A stretch of DNA of 64,000 nucleotides. Origin: Rheum nobile (Eukaryota; Streptophyta; Magnoliopsida; Caryophyllales; Polygonaceae). The notes beneath the pieces are model-generated. The model made no database searches, was not told where the DNA came from, and saw nothing but the letters and a program-made list of their open reading frames with translations. Made by a program: the position numbers and the translations under genes. This document shows positions 43,493 through 56,273 of the stretch, in pieces (the first letter of the stretch is position 1; each line of letters opens with the position of its first letter). The stretch spans positions 7,073,001 to 7,137,000 of the forward strand of contig WOAB01000589.1 in assembly GCA_027886185.1 (NCBI GenBank), given 5' to 3'.

Positions 43493-45888
43493 TCTACTAT
43501 ATAACTACTAAACGCAAAGCCTAACTGCACCACGTGGCACTCCAAGAATGCACCAAATTTTTTTTTGCCATGTGACATCTCTACAACAATTTGTACACGT
43601 GCCAATCATTCCATATATTCCGGTTTTTGCCATTTCTTTCCTTCCATATGAATCTGCCAGAATATTTGTATAATATTATCTTTTCCAAATTGTTAATATA
43701 TGATCAGCTACTCTATTTTTGTAATCATTTATTTCGCAAATCATAATACAGATCGTACAAATATTTTACAAATCGTAAAATATTTGTATGAATTTTGAAA
43801 TTTCACTCGGTATTAGGCTTTGAAGTTTTCGAAGTATGTGACTCTGCTTATTTGCTTTTCGCTTATATGAATTTTGCATCACATTCTTTTGATGGTTCGG
43901 TGGCTACTATGTAGGAGTTTAAAACTATATTGTTATATTTTTTATTTTGCAAAAAAAAATATTATTTTATCTTGATCAAAATAGGTTTATGGTAGACAAA
44001 AAAATAAAGATATATTAATTAATAAGAAGTCTAAATTTATACATATTGGAGTCAAACGAATATCTTTGTATTATCTTATAAAAGGATCTATTTTTTGTAT
44101 TTATTTTGGACCTATTCTTTGTATTTAATTAGGCACTAATGCTAAAACCCAAAAAATCAGTTGCTTTTGTTAATAGGACATTTTGTGGTTTATATGGGCA
44201 GTTAATTTCACTACTTAACTTATAATCTTGCTTGAGCTTAATTATGGTTTAAGTAATGTAGTAATCTTGATTTTCAAGAAAAAGTAATAAATGTAGTAGT
44301 CTTCAACTCATGTTTAAAAGATCAAGTATTCATAAATTTGTTGAAAAAATATGATTGTTTAATTAAGTAAATTCGGTAAGGAAAAAACCCGATATATAAA
44401 CACTTTTTATTAAAAGATTTGCAGTGAAAATGATAATAATTGAATGGAATATTTATTAAAATGTTGAAAAACATTCCACATATTTAAATAAAAAAAAATT
44501 ATATCTAATAAAGTGTTTATACATACATTTCTCAAACAAGGTGTTATACTATTATAATATTAGAGCATTATATAGTCTGACATCAACCTCTAAGCCAACC
44601 CAAATATAAACTTCATATTTAATGAAACCGATCATAATTAATTTTTGCTCCGAATTTGATCATAAAATATCAAATTTGACGAATAGGATAAATGATGTAC
44701 GTATGACCTGTCAGAAATTTGTTTATATATATATATATGTTAACACTATTTAATCATCCTGTTATCTCTTATATATATATATATATCAAACCTAGTTATG
44801 TTAAATATATAGACATCGAAGCTATATGTATATATTCATATGTGTTTCACAATAAAATTAAATAAAAGAGATATTTGAATAGCTATATTGATTAGTAAGG
44901 CACCAAGGCCGGTGTGCATGTAATTAGATTTTTGAGACAATGGATTGTTGATCAAATATAATAATTTACCTCTGTTGGCCGGAAAATTAATAAGGGTTGT
45001 GTTTTCTACCAAAATAAATAAATTAATAACGGTAGTGTATATTTGCTTTATTACATATATGCATCGATCCATACAGATAATCAAGCAACTAGCCCCTTAA
45101 TTCTATAGTTGTGATCGTTAATTTAACCATGAATTGGTATCAGAACGTACTATATATAAGCTGACGTACGTATGCACGTGTTATAGATGCCGAGAGATCG
45201 AATTACATCACACAACTAGCGTATGGGTACGTACCTATAATATCTGAATCTTTTATCTACTATATATATACTAAAGCAAAATACTGACTGCGCCACGTGA
45301 CACTCCCACAATAAACCAAAATTTATTTTGTCACGTAGTGTCACTATATTCAATTTGCCATGTGTCACGTTCTTATTTTTTCGAGAGTTTTGTCAAAAAA
45401 CTAATAAAATCAAAGAAAATAAAATTACTACCTATAATAGCCGAATTTGCATACTCTCCCAAATAATTTTTATACTAATTTATAGTATAAATCTTTCTAA
45501 AAATTTACTAAGTAATATTCTCAGCCCTATAATTTTTATACATAATCAAATATGTAATCATCTATAATTGCCAAAACGCATTCAACCATATTACAAAAAT
45601 CTTTTGATTCCAGCTTGAGATTTTCATTCTCTGAATTTTATTTTTATAAATTAAAGTGGTGAACTGGTGGATATATATATATCTTGAATTATAGAGTTAC
45701 AACAGACTCACATGACACTCCCTCATTAAAACCACCACATGTTTTCTTCTTTTTTTAAATATATTATAAGTCAAAGATTATTATCCTAAACATATCACTC
45801 ACTTTTTTTCCTAATTTAAATACAAATCAAGCACAAAGATTACAAATCCAAAATTTTCTAATTATGTACAAATCCAAAAATTTTCTAA

Positions 45889-47240
45889 TCTACTATATAT
45901 CTACTAAACTAGAACCTAATTACGCCACATGACACTCCCTCATTGAAACCGTCACATGGCACTCCCTCATTAAAACCGTCACATGTCATTTTCTGCTTTT
46001 TTTATTTTGTAAAATAAATATAATTATTAGTTAAAGATTATTATCCTAAACCTATCACTCTATCACTCATTTTTTCCTAATTTAAACACAAATAAGCACA
46101 AATATTACACGTTAATCACAAAGATTACAAATCCATAATTTCTTAATTATACACAAATTGAAAATTTCCTGATTATATACAAATCCAAAATTTCCTAATC
46201 TACTATATATCTACTAAAATAAAACCTATCTACGCCACATGACACTCCCTAATTAAAATCGTCACATTATACTCCCTCATTAAAACCGTCACATGTTATT
46301 TTTTCTTTTTTCAAATAAATCTAATTATAAATAGACAATTATTATCCTAAACTTATCACTCATTTTTTCCTAATATAAATACAATTCAATCACAAAGATT
46401 ACAAGTTAATCACAAAGATTACAAATCCAAAATTTCCTAATTATATACAAATCCAAAATTTTCTAATCTACTATATATCTACTAGAGTATAACCTAATTA
46501 TGCCACATGTCACTCCCTTATTAAAACCGTCATATGGGACTCCCTCATTAAAACCGTTACATGCCATTTTATGCTTTTTTCAATTTTTTTAATTAAATGT
46601 AATTATAAATCAAAGATTATTGTCCTAAACCTATCACTCTTTTTGTTCTAATTTAAATACAAATCAAGCACAAAGATTACAAGTTAATCACAAAGATTAT
46701 AAATAAAAAATTTCCTAATTATATACAAATCTAAAATTTCCTAATCTACAATATATCTACTAAAATAGAACCTAATTACGCCACATGATACTCCCTCATT
46801 AAAATCGTCACATGTTATTTTTTGTTTTTTTCAATTTTTTAAAATAAATCTAATTATGAATAAAAGATTATTATCATAAATCTATCACTCATTTTTTCCT
46901 AATTTAAATACAAAACAAACACAAAGATTACAAGTTAATGACAAAGATTACAAATCTTAAATTTCCTAATTATATATAAATCCAATTTTTTTTAATCTAC
47001 TATACATCTACTAAACTAGAACCTAATTACGCCACACGACAATCCCTCATTAAAACCTCCACATGACACTCCGTCATTAAAACCGTCACATGTCATTTTC
47101 TGCTTTTTTCAATTTTTTTAAAACAAATCTAATCATAAATAAAATATTATTATCCTAAACCTATTACTCATTTTTTCTTAATTTAAATACAAATCAAGCA
47201 AAAAGATTACAAGTTAATCACAAAGATTACAAAAGCAGAA
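45889..47240 (+). repeat. Tandem array of Helitron 5'-end segments (array 1)
   Basis: Units start TCTACTATATATCTACTAAA at 45889, 46199, 46467, 46745 and 46996 (spacing 251-310 bases). Each continues with CCTAATTACGCCACATGACA, CTCCCTCATTAAAACCGTCA, TATCCTAAACCTATCACTCA and CACAAAGATTACAAATCC. A related start lies at 45256. None of the inner units has the 3' hairpin. Only the 5' part of the element has been multiplied. Confidence 0.88.
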
Positions 47241-47773
47241 TTAGAAAAAAGACTGATAACCACACAGCTCGACAATCATGTCAAACAAGGAAGAATATTT
47301 CAGGCAACAATATTGGATATACAATTTTGATTTCTCGCATGATTATGTCATTATCAGACACTTCATACCCGTTTAAGTTTCAATGAAGACAATTTCCCTT
47401 GAGTGTCTGTTTTGCTATGACGATAACAAGAGCTAGGACCATTCTATTGCAAATGCCAGTTTGTATCTTTCACACCTTGTTTTCACTCATGATCAGTTTT
47501 TTGTTGCATCATCAAGAGTTACTAGCAAGAAAGGTTTGTAGATTTTGATATACGACAAAAAACAAAAAAAAGATCTAATACTACAACCAATGTAGTATAC
47601 AAGGAAGTTTTTTTAAAATAATTTCTAGCAATTTTGAACATCTTACGAGATTTTATGTTTAGGGTTTCATTTTCATGTATAAGATGAACATTTTGATTAT
47701 GCTTTATCATTTTAGTATAATTAATGTTAGGGATGTGGCTATCCCCATTTCAAAATTACTTAACCAATCTTTA

Positions 47774-47957
47774 CTATTTTTTTAATAAGGTAAAAATTAG
47801 ACTGGAAACTACAGAAGAGACGGTTTCTTAGTCTATAGCATCCTTTCGGATGAGAATTATAAATTCTAGACTAGCTTGAATATCTTCCAAGGAACTCTGC
47901 TAGACCGTCTTTGCGATAAAGTCGGCCACCACATTTGTTTCTCGGAAGACATGAAAA
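47774..47957 (-). mobile_element. 5'-truncated LINE copy
   Basis: About 180 bases match the 3' end of the large LINE (10016-10200). Shared phrases are AATTAGACT, GACGGTTTCT(C/T)A, CTTGAATATCTTCCAAGGAA (CTTGAAAATCTTTCAAGGAA in the large copy) and CTCGGAAGACATGA. The order poly(T), 3' end, abrupt 5' stop is typical of a truncated insertion. It lies inside the Helitron. Confidence 0.85.
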
Positions 47958-48199
47958 GTTATAGAGAGTTTATATTAATAAAGTTATAGAGAGTTTCGTA
48001 TCTCTTTCGATAATATTTTGTCAATCTCTTTAATATTTTGTATTCAATTAGTTCTTTTTTATATTATCATTCATTTACTTCTATAACCGTCACTACCTAC
48101 ATAATTCTATATCAATTAAATGTATAATTTAAATATACTATTTTTTTAATGTAAAAAAAACAAAAACAAATCCCGTGCAAGGCACGGGTACTACACTAG

Positions 48200-48725
48200 T
48201 ATTGATGTAATTGGATAGTGATCAATATTCATAAATTGATTGGTGATATTCATGTAACATTTACGATATCTGGATGATATTCGTGTAATCTGTGTTGATA
48301 TTCATATAATTTGGTGGTAATATTAATAATTGGGTAGTGATCGATATTCATGTAATATTCACGATATCGGGGGTGATATTCATGTAATATGTGTTAATAT
48401 TCATGTAATTGGGTGGTAATATTAATGTCATTGGTAGTGATTGATATTCATGAATTGAGTTATGTTATTCATGTACTTGAGTGTGGTATTCATGTAATTG
48501 ATTGTGTTATTCATATATTATTAAGTGGTGATATTCATATTTTAAGTTGTGATATTCATGTATTTAATTGGTGGTATCCACATATTAAACAAATATATTC
48601 ATACAAACATGAACGATATTCAAGAAACAATGACAAAAGCAACAAGTGGTGATGTTCATGTTTTAAATGGAGATATTCACATCCATCGATATTCATAAAC
48701 GCATGAACGATATTCATAAAGACGT
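48200..48725. repeat. GATATTCA motif cluster (right part)
   Basis: At least fifteen GATATTCA or near copies (TGGTGATATTCATGTAA, ATCGATATTCATAAACG and others), mostly in one orientation. The phrase GGTGGTAATATTAATG recurs. Close to the right terminus of the paired-GTAAAAC element. Confidence 0.87.
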
Positions 48726-49020
48726 GATCGATATTCAGGAACGCTGAAAAATCGTTGAAAAAGAAGAAAATGTATCAGCATAATAGGGCGGTTTATTGAA
48801 AGAGAAATATTGTGTTTTCTCTCTCATCTAACAACCTCATTTATTATTTTTTCCTAATTAAAAATTAAAAAATAAAAAATTAAATAATTGCCTTATTAGA
48901 GTAGATTTGGTGGTTACACCCCTACCATATCTATTGTAAGGCTCAATCATCCAACCATCCATCGCCATCAATTCAACGCTCCAGATTAATACTTCCGTTT
49001 TACTATAACTCCCGTTTTAC

Positions 49021-51400
49021 CGGAGCGTTCCTTTAAATATATATATATTAAAGCTCACTCTTTTTGAGCTCTTAGAGTGTTTTTAGGTCATAATGTTGAG
49101 ATATTTCCTTTTATTTTTTCATTTTTAGTTTGTTATTATATTACTAATTTAATAAAATATACATCATAATTCTCAACCAAATCTCAGCATATAGATATTG
49201 CGGATTTGAATTATTATTTTTAATTCAAACTTATGAGGTGTTATTTTGTGGTTAATCCTCTTTAATAAATTTATTTTATTTTTAAAACTAATCTAATTTA
49301 AATTCTAAAATTCTATCAAATCTTAAGTAAATTTTCATCAAATTAACTTTATTCATTTAAGAAAATTAATTAATTCAACAATACCTTTGAATTAATTCAA
49401 ACCTATAATTTATTTATATAAATTTTCACATTCATTTTTCTACCATAGATATGTTATATTAATATTTTAGACTTGATATAAGAGTCTAATTTATTATTCA
49501 TGATCAATACAAATATAAAAGGACATCTTATATAAATATTTTAAATTGTTATATAAATATTTTAACTTTATTTTAAACTTGAATACAAGAACGATGACAC
49601 TCAAGCCAAGTTTAACAATTTGTATTTACTATGTTTTTGTTAATAATATGATTTCTCTCGATACTCTTAACAAACTTTTACAATTTAACCAAATTTGTCA
49701 TATGGTCCATAACTAATACTTTCATATTTAGAACAAATCTTATGTACAATGTTTTGTTATAACTAACTAAATCATACATACAACAATTGCGGTTTGGGTT
49801 CAAGTAATTAAGAAAAGTTAATATCTTAATTATTTAACCATATCAAATCCTATAAGATCTTCCTAAGAACATCTTCTTAATGTTATTTTATGGAGTCTTT
49901 TGCTAACAAATCTATCAAGTTGTTATGATATACAATTAAATTTCATACATCTCAGTTAATTGTTAAATTGTTAACTTATATCTCAACCTAAAAAAATGTT
50001 AACTTATATATCAATCTTGTAAATGGATGAGAAAATAAGTGCTAATATAGAGACGAAGTCAAACACTACACGAAAACATTAAAAAATATAATTAAATTAT
50101 TTTAAACCAAATGTAATATACGAACAAGTCAATTTAAAGATAGAAAGATAAGGAAATGAAAAGGCTGTAAAATTATTTTAAAACTAAGGTGAATTTTTAG
50201 AAAATATAAGTAGTTTATTAAATTGAGTTATTAATTTAAAGGTATTTTTTATTATAACAACAATATAATTTTTAATCATGAAATAAAATAAATTTTAGTT
50301 CGCTAAAGAATAAAAAAGTAAAAAAAATATACAATACGATCATAACATTTTTTTTGTTATTGTGTCTTTTAAAAGCTATTTCAGAAATAATTTATCAATT
50401 CAACATAATCGTTCTATGTTTTTATGACATGTAATATTGTAGTTTTTTTCTTCTTTCTTTATATGTTAGTCACCTTTTTATCCAATATTAAACAAATAAA
50501 TTTTAACAAGATTTTTATAGTGTTTGATGTATTAGTTTTTTTACAAAGATCAAACCACAATCTTCAATTTAAGTATTATTTACTTTATACAAAAGACATT
50601 TTTATTATTTATTATATAATTGCTTTGTTTGTGTTCTTAAGGTGTTTACATTTTCTTGAACAAAATGTTTTTAAGCAATGAGTAAATGAGCCAGCTCCGG
50701 CCTTCACATAGCTCATTGTTCAACAAAGATAGCTAAAAACTTATATAAACATTGAAATTAATAAATGAGTTTGATAATTTTTCAGATTATTTACATTAAT
50801 AAAAATTATTTTGTGATGATAAATTGTTATATTATTTACACTGAATTGATGAAACACAATTTTTATTAAGCAAATCATTCTTATAAAAAAATGTTACCCA
50901 TATTTTTTATTAAATGTTGTACTTTTATTTTTTATATTTATTTATATATATATATATTTATATATTGATGTTGTATATTCTAAATATAGCACATTAACAT
51001 ATCAATTTTCTTTTAATTGCTAGATTTTTAATATAACATGTGTAAACAATATTATTCAAGTTTTCTTCTTTTATACTAATATTGTGCATTTGTGATTAAT
51101 ATTATTCAATATTATAGAGTACAAAAAATTTGACATTATTATAGTAATATAATACAGTTTAAATAAATATACACTATAATTGATACTAGAGCTACATTAA
51201 AACACAATATTAATAAAAATATTATGCATGGCACGGATTTTGCATTATTAATAGCTAATAAACGGATTTTGCATTATTAATAGCTAATTACAATCACATT
51301 TACCGATTTTCATTGGCATCACTTTACCCTCGTTATCTCAAATCACGTATCCATATACTTCAAAATTTTATTGTTATGTTAATTATGAAATATGTAGATA
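49021..51400. other. AT-rich region without a recognised gene
   Basis: Very AT-rich. A possible Helitron-like start (AAATATATATATATTAAAGC) is seen near 49035, and a partial GCATGGCACGG motif near 51220. A 30-base duplication (ACGGATTTTGCATTATTAAT plus AGCTAAT) lies at 51234-51290. No coding homology was recognised. Confidence 0.4.
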
Positions 51401-51409
51401 AATGATCTT

Positions 51410-51845
51410 GATCTGGTGCGCATGATTCTTACCGTGCGAACATGTGTACAGTGTACAAGTCTGTGCATTATGGTGTACAAGAAATTGAAGTACACAATTA
51501 AGTGCAATTTGATGTACAAGTATTTTGATGCACAACTGTGGATACATCGGTGCACAATTGATCTCCTTCATTGACTCAATAGAGCTCTGACATTGATCAT
51601 TGTTGACTGGCGTTGATCCACCTTTGACCGATTAGTGCACTAGAGTTACACACTTATACATAATTGTGCACTGCTTGGATGTGCACCATGTTATGAATAA
51701 TTGTGCACCATTTTATAAAATAATTGTGCACCATGTTACAAAGAAATTTCATAGAGATAATTGTGCACTATATAACATTTTATGTGCAATGAGATGGGAT
51801 GTGGACTATATTTACAAATAATTGTACACTGAGATAGTTGTGCAC
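51410..51845. repeat. GTGCAC-rich motif array, left part
   Basis: GTGCAC or a one-base variant (GTGTAC, GTGCAA, ATGCAC) recurs about fifteen times in 430 bases, commonly as TAATTGTGCACCATGTTA. The array continues at 55011 after the solo LTR. Confidence 0.8.
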
Positions 51846-54800
51846 TGTAACACCCCCAAAACTTAACCCTTTTGGAAAGGTATTACCGCCAGTGACCCCA
51901 GTGTTCCTTACCGAGATCACCCAAGGCTTTACCGTTTAAATACAAATCATTAAATACAATGATACAAAATGATAACCTTATTTACATAAAACACGAGTCC
52001 CGGGATTACATCCCAATCCCGAATAGGACAAACACAGAGTTTAAATAAATTACAACGGAAATCTTAAACAAGGCACAGCGGAAAACTTTTAAAAGATAAT
52101 ACAAAAAAAGATTGTGATCGTAATGATCACCTGCCCAAGGATCTCAACCTGATTAAAAGAAATTATTAAAATGTCGGAAAAACCACCGTCGACTCCATAG
52201 TCCTTCTAGTCTTCTCATCTACACTCCATCTGATGTGCCGAATCGAACGGATGACACCAGCCCACATGCGGAGAACAAAGTTCGTGGGTTAGTCTACTTG
52301 AATAGACTAGGAAGGGTAAAAAGCAGAGTGGTTCGAGTGATCGTAACCGTTTACTATCATTGTCCCTCGAATAATAACCGAAGGGACGATACATAACCCG
52401 GCACTTTCACGGAATAACAACAAAGGTATGCATGAGAGAAGATTCTGGAAGACTTCATCTTCACAGAAATCGACTCGAAAAGAGACTCCAAGAGATTGAG
52501 TCTTTAAGGAAATATGACAAATCTGGAATGTTTAACAGAATCAAACAACAATTATTTAAAAGTTGACTGAGATGCTTCGGTTCACGACCAACCTCATCGC
52601 ATACAGCGAATCCAGATCGGAAAGAGAATGTACTACATTCAAGTCGAGATCTTACAGAACCACATAACGATTTAAGAACTGACTAAGATGCTTCAGTTCA
52701 CGACCAACCTCATCGCATACAGCGAATCCAGATCGGAAAGAGAACGTACTATGATCAAAGTCAAGACGAGTTTTCCTAGCTGCACTATAACTTAACTGCA
52801 CTACTCGCCCAAAGTTTATTAATCATGTGCACTCGGGCACATATCTTATTTAATTACAACACACACATTACTGAAACACGTTAATGTTATTAAGAGCGAC
52901 AACAAGGCTTAAATCACAGGGTGACAATCATGTCAACCCAAATTAAAACACACACAACCCACACGCGTGACTTAACTTTATTATGCCGAGAAACAACGGC
53001 GATTAATATTACACCGGGTGACCTTACATTCACCCTGATTGCACTATACAACGCTTACAGTTTAATTATGTGCTTAACTGCACTTATCTTATTAAATTAC
53101 AACACACACACACACACACAGTGTTGAGGCTTTTAAGAATATTCCGAGAACACGGAAGTTATTAAGACACCGGGTGATCTTACGTTCACCATGATTTGCA
53201 CTGCCACAACGCTTATAGTTTATTTTACAGGGTGACAGTTACGTCCACCCCAATGCACTAGCTAAGTGCTTAAAACACAGGACTGCAATTAAGCTCATCC
53301 ACTGGCGCTAGCAAGGCGCTTAAAACACTTCAGATCCTTACATGTGGATAAGAAGCATAGGGCATGACCCTTAAATTATTCGGCAATAACCCCGAGGAAT
53401 ATTATGATTTAAAGAAACGACAAATCCTTACATATGGATAAGCGTTCCCACGAATATTAAATTATAAAGAAACGACTAATCCTTACTTGGATTAGCGTTC
53501 CTACGCACATTAAGTTATAAAGAAACGACTAATCCTTACTTGGATTAGCGTTCCTACAAACACTCGTGTTAACTAAACAGTCTAACACAACAACTATTCA
53601 CATTAAAGCCATCCAAGCAAACAACTTAAACATAGAGATAATAGAAACAACTAATCCTTACTTGGATTAGTTTTCCTATTAATCCACATAAATGCCCGAA
53701 AGGCGATCACAGATAATAGCGTCGTTCTAGCAGATATACAACCTATTATATGATTTTCCAAAACAGTTTATAAAACATTTTCCAGATAAACACAGATAAT
53801 CATTCCAAATTAATTACTCAGATAAACAGCTGATAATTAATGTAAATATGGAACGATGAGCAAGAGCGAACCGCCACTTGCCTTAGTCCGCATAAAAGCC
53901 TAATGACGACGGGAATCCGGGCTCGACACGGGTATAGCTCTGACAGATTACGGGTCCACACGCGATCCGGCATATGACATATTAATTAATATCAATTAAT
54001 TTGACTGGACAAATTTAAGGAATTAAATCCAATAAATTTTTATGATTTTAAATCATAAGAATATTGATTGAATTTTCCTAAAAAAAATACGGATAAAAGG
54101 GATCGAAATTATACCGCTCGATCGATCTCGGGTTAAATCTGGACTGGAATTGAATTGGGCTTACGGCCCAACACAAAATTAAACAAGGGATGGGGCCCAC
54201 CTTCACTATTCCTCCTTCTTCAACCCATCTTACCCTGCCTTCTTCCCGACTGCAACAACAACAACAGCCCAACAACACACCACAACGCACAACGGAGTAA
54301 CAACCACGCCGACGCTGGTCTTCTCGCCGGGGAGGAGCTGTAGCGGCTTACGGCGGAGCAACGGCGGCACGCGGCAGCTCACGGCTCCACGACAGCAGCG
54401 ACGCAAATCCGGGGCTAGCCTCGTCGCCGCCTGGACTACCTCTCTATCGCCGGCAAGAGCAGCAGCAGATGGAGGCACCGGTCGCGCGGAAGGAAGGAGA
54501 TCGGAGGCAGCAGCGGCACAACAACGACAACGCGGCACAACAACAGCTCGGACAACTCCACATCAACGATCGGCGCGACCTCTTGACGACTCCGGCGAGC
54601 AAATCAACGAGAGAAGGAGAGAAAGACGAGGGGGAGCTCGGTCTTAAATGGCCACAATGTCCCGACAATCCATCATAGGGAGAAGGGCTCGAGAAAGCTA
54701 TGCCGGGGAGGGCTCGAGAAAGCTATGCCGGGGAGGGCTGGGGAAATGTGTCAGGGAAAGGCAACAGTGGCGGGGTTGAAGAATATAAAAAATGGAAATG

Positions 54801-55010
54801 GGCATTTAACCCCAGAAATTATCTGTTTGTATCCAAACAAATATTCCAAGTCCCGAAAATATATTAAATGTATTTTATACCACTCAAGGAATTAATACGG
54901 AGATCATGGATATTTCAGAAAATCCGAACTTCACTGAAAGTGAAATAATTACTGAACGAAGGTTGAGAAAAATACCCAAATATCATTACTAAAAATTTAG
55001 GGATATTACA
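51846..55010 (+). mobile_element. 3165-bp solo LTR
   Basis: It starts TGTAACACCCCCAAAAC and ends TTTAGGGATATTACA, a TG..CA pair of the TGTAACACCC/GGGTGTTACA type common in plant Ty3/gypsy LTRs. The exact 5-bp duplication TGCAC flanks it (51841-51845 and 55011-55015). No gag-pol is inside, so it is a solo LTR left by recombination; orientation is not certain. Internally it has a duplication of about 115 bp with the phrase TTCACGACCAACCTCATCGC (52580 and 52695), three copies of CTAATCCTTACTTGGATTAG (53464-53675), an (AC)n run at 53102-53120 and a GC-rich segment at 54300-54760. Confidence 0.9.
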
Positions 55011-55215
55011 TGCACCATGTCATATGTGCACCACATTATAAATAAGTGTGCACCATAGTTCATGTTCTTATGCATTGAGAAAGTTGATATGTTTGTGTAC
55101 TTAAAAAATATGTTCAATACTCAATAAAATTCTGGTGCACAATTCAACATATTCTATTGCACGTTTGAACATACATTGGTGCACAAACTACTACAACTTA
55201 GTGCACAAGAGTTGT
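55011..55215. repeat. GTGCAC-rich motif array, right part
   Basis: Continuation of the left part: TATGTGCACCACATTATAAA, TAAGTGTGCACCATAG, TTGGTGCACAAACT and TTAGTGCACAAG. It was interrupted by the solo LTR, as shown by the TGCAC duplication. Confidence 0.8.
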
Positions 55216-55330
55216 TTTTTGTCTAGTGAATTTGACACGTAAATTATATCGATATAATTCGGTCGTACCCTTTCTTAAATTTATTCGCACTTTAAACTCG
55301 TTCGTACCTGACACTCTTTTTAGAAATAAA

Positions 55331-55690
55331 CTAGCATATGTGCCCGTGCCTTGCACGGGTTTGGTTACATATAATTATGGATTTTAGTGTAACATTAATT
55401 TGGAAAAGTGATAATCTTACACTATTTAATTTAGCATATCAAGAAAGAAAATTATTAGACTATTTTATTTACCATATCCTATTAAATAGATTCTTTATCA
55501 TATATATATGGTAAGCTATATTTGTAAATTAAAGAAATTGATATACTAGAATTGTAGAAGTATTGTAAATTGTGGAAAAAAGAAGGACATATGAGTAAAT
55601 CGACATTTAGATTCGCTTACGTGACATATCCACAGCTCGACACGTAGGCTAGAGAAGAAGGGCTTTAGTAAATATATATACATAGATAGA
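55331..55690 (-). mobile_element. 360-bp non-autonomous Helitron
   Basis: On the minus strand the 5' end is TCTATCTATGTATATATATT (from 55690). The 3' end is the hairpin CCCGTGCAAGGCACGGG followed by CACATATGCTAG, ending at 55331. Flanking plus-strand bases are A (55330) and T (55691). The hairpin is identical to that of the 43493-48199 Helitron, so they are the same family. Confidence 0.88.
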
Positions 55691-56273
55691 TTCTTGAATT
55701 CTTCACTAAAAATATTGATAAAGTGTATTGTATGATAAAAATTGAAGGTAAAGATGCGAATTTATATCAAGAAAAAAATATAAATTAGAAATTTCATATA
55801 ATTCATTCAATTAAAAAAGGTAAAAATACTCTAGGTAATATAGTCATATAAAAACATTAAATATTTATAATTTATATATTTTTATTTACTGTGTATACAT
55901 CATTACCTAATTAATATAATGAATAGAACTAGCACCCTAGTATTTTTGTAATACAAAACCCAATCGGATTTATTATATTTTATCTAATACTAATTAAGGG
56001 TGTTGCAAACATACTACCATATAGCATCGAGATAACTAATGGTCTTGCAAACATACTACCATATTTCACTGATATAATGTAGCAATATTAGTATGCCAAT
56101 TAGTATTTTTCCTAATATCTATTAAGGTCTTGCAAATTATCCAATTTTATTAAATGGATTACAAATATAGTATATAGATGAAAGATTATCAAGCTTTATT
56201 TAACTTTGGTAATATTAGCATACAAATTAGTATTTTTTTTCAAATATTAATTAAGGTCTTGCAAATTGTCCAA

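Larger units (their letters stand above)
43493..48199 (+). mobile_element. Helitron inserted in the motif cluster
   Basis: The 5' end is TCTACTATATAACTACTAAA at 43493. The 3' end is the hairpin CCCGTGCAAGGCACGGG followed by TACTACACTAG, ending at 48199. The host A (43492) and T (48200) flank it, as required for Helitrons, and there is no target duplication. The re-joined flank reads GGTGGTAATATTGATGT, which matches the same phrase elsewhere in the motif array. No Rep/helicase gene was found; the interior is AT-rich and holds a tandem array of 5'-end-like copies and a truncated LINE. Confidence 0.85.
42194..49020. mobile_element. Pack-type DNA element with paired-GTAAAAC termini
   Basis: The left end at 42194 has GTAAAAC boxes 18 bases apart followed by TTTAGATTAGAATCGAATCA. 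The right end has GTTTTAC at 48997-49003 and 49014-49020, the same boxes inverted and 17 bases apart, preceded by the complement of an ATTAATCTGG / GATGG block. Inside are a UTP21-like gene fragment, GATATTCA motifs (43370-43492 and 48200-48720) and a later Helitron. The left end also aligns with 37998, so a second family member, or one composite element, lies to the left. Superfamily is uncertain; MULE-like is a guess. Confidence 0.6.

Noticed and set aside
49035..51240. A further Helitron (AAATATATATATATTAAAGC start, GCATGGCACGG end)
   Set aside because: The 3' hairpin is incomplete and there is no CTAG-T junction; too weak to call.
54230..54678. GC-rich open frames on both strands
   Set aside because: Contained in the solo LTR, with low-complexity Ala/Ser/Arg and Cys-rich translations and no domain; LTRs of this type often have GC-rich leaders.
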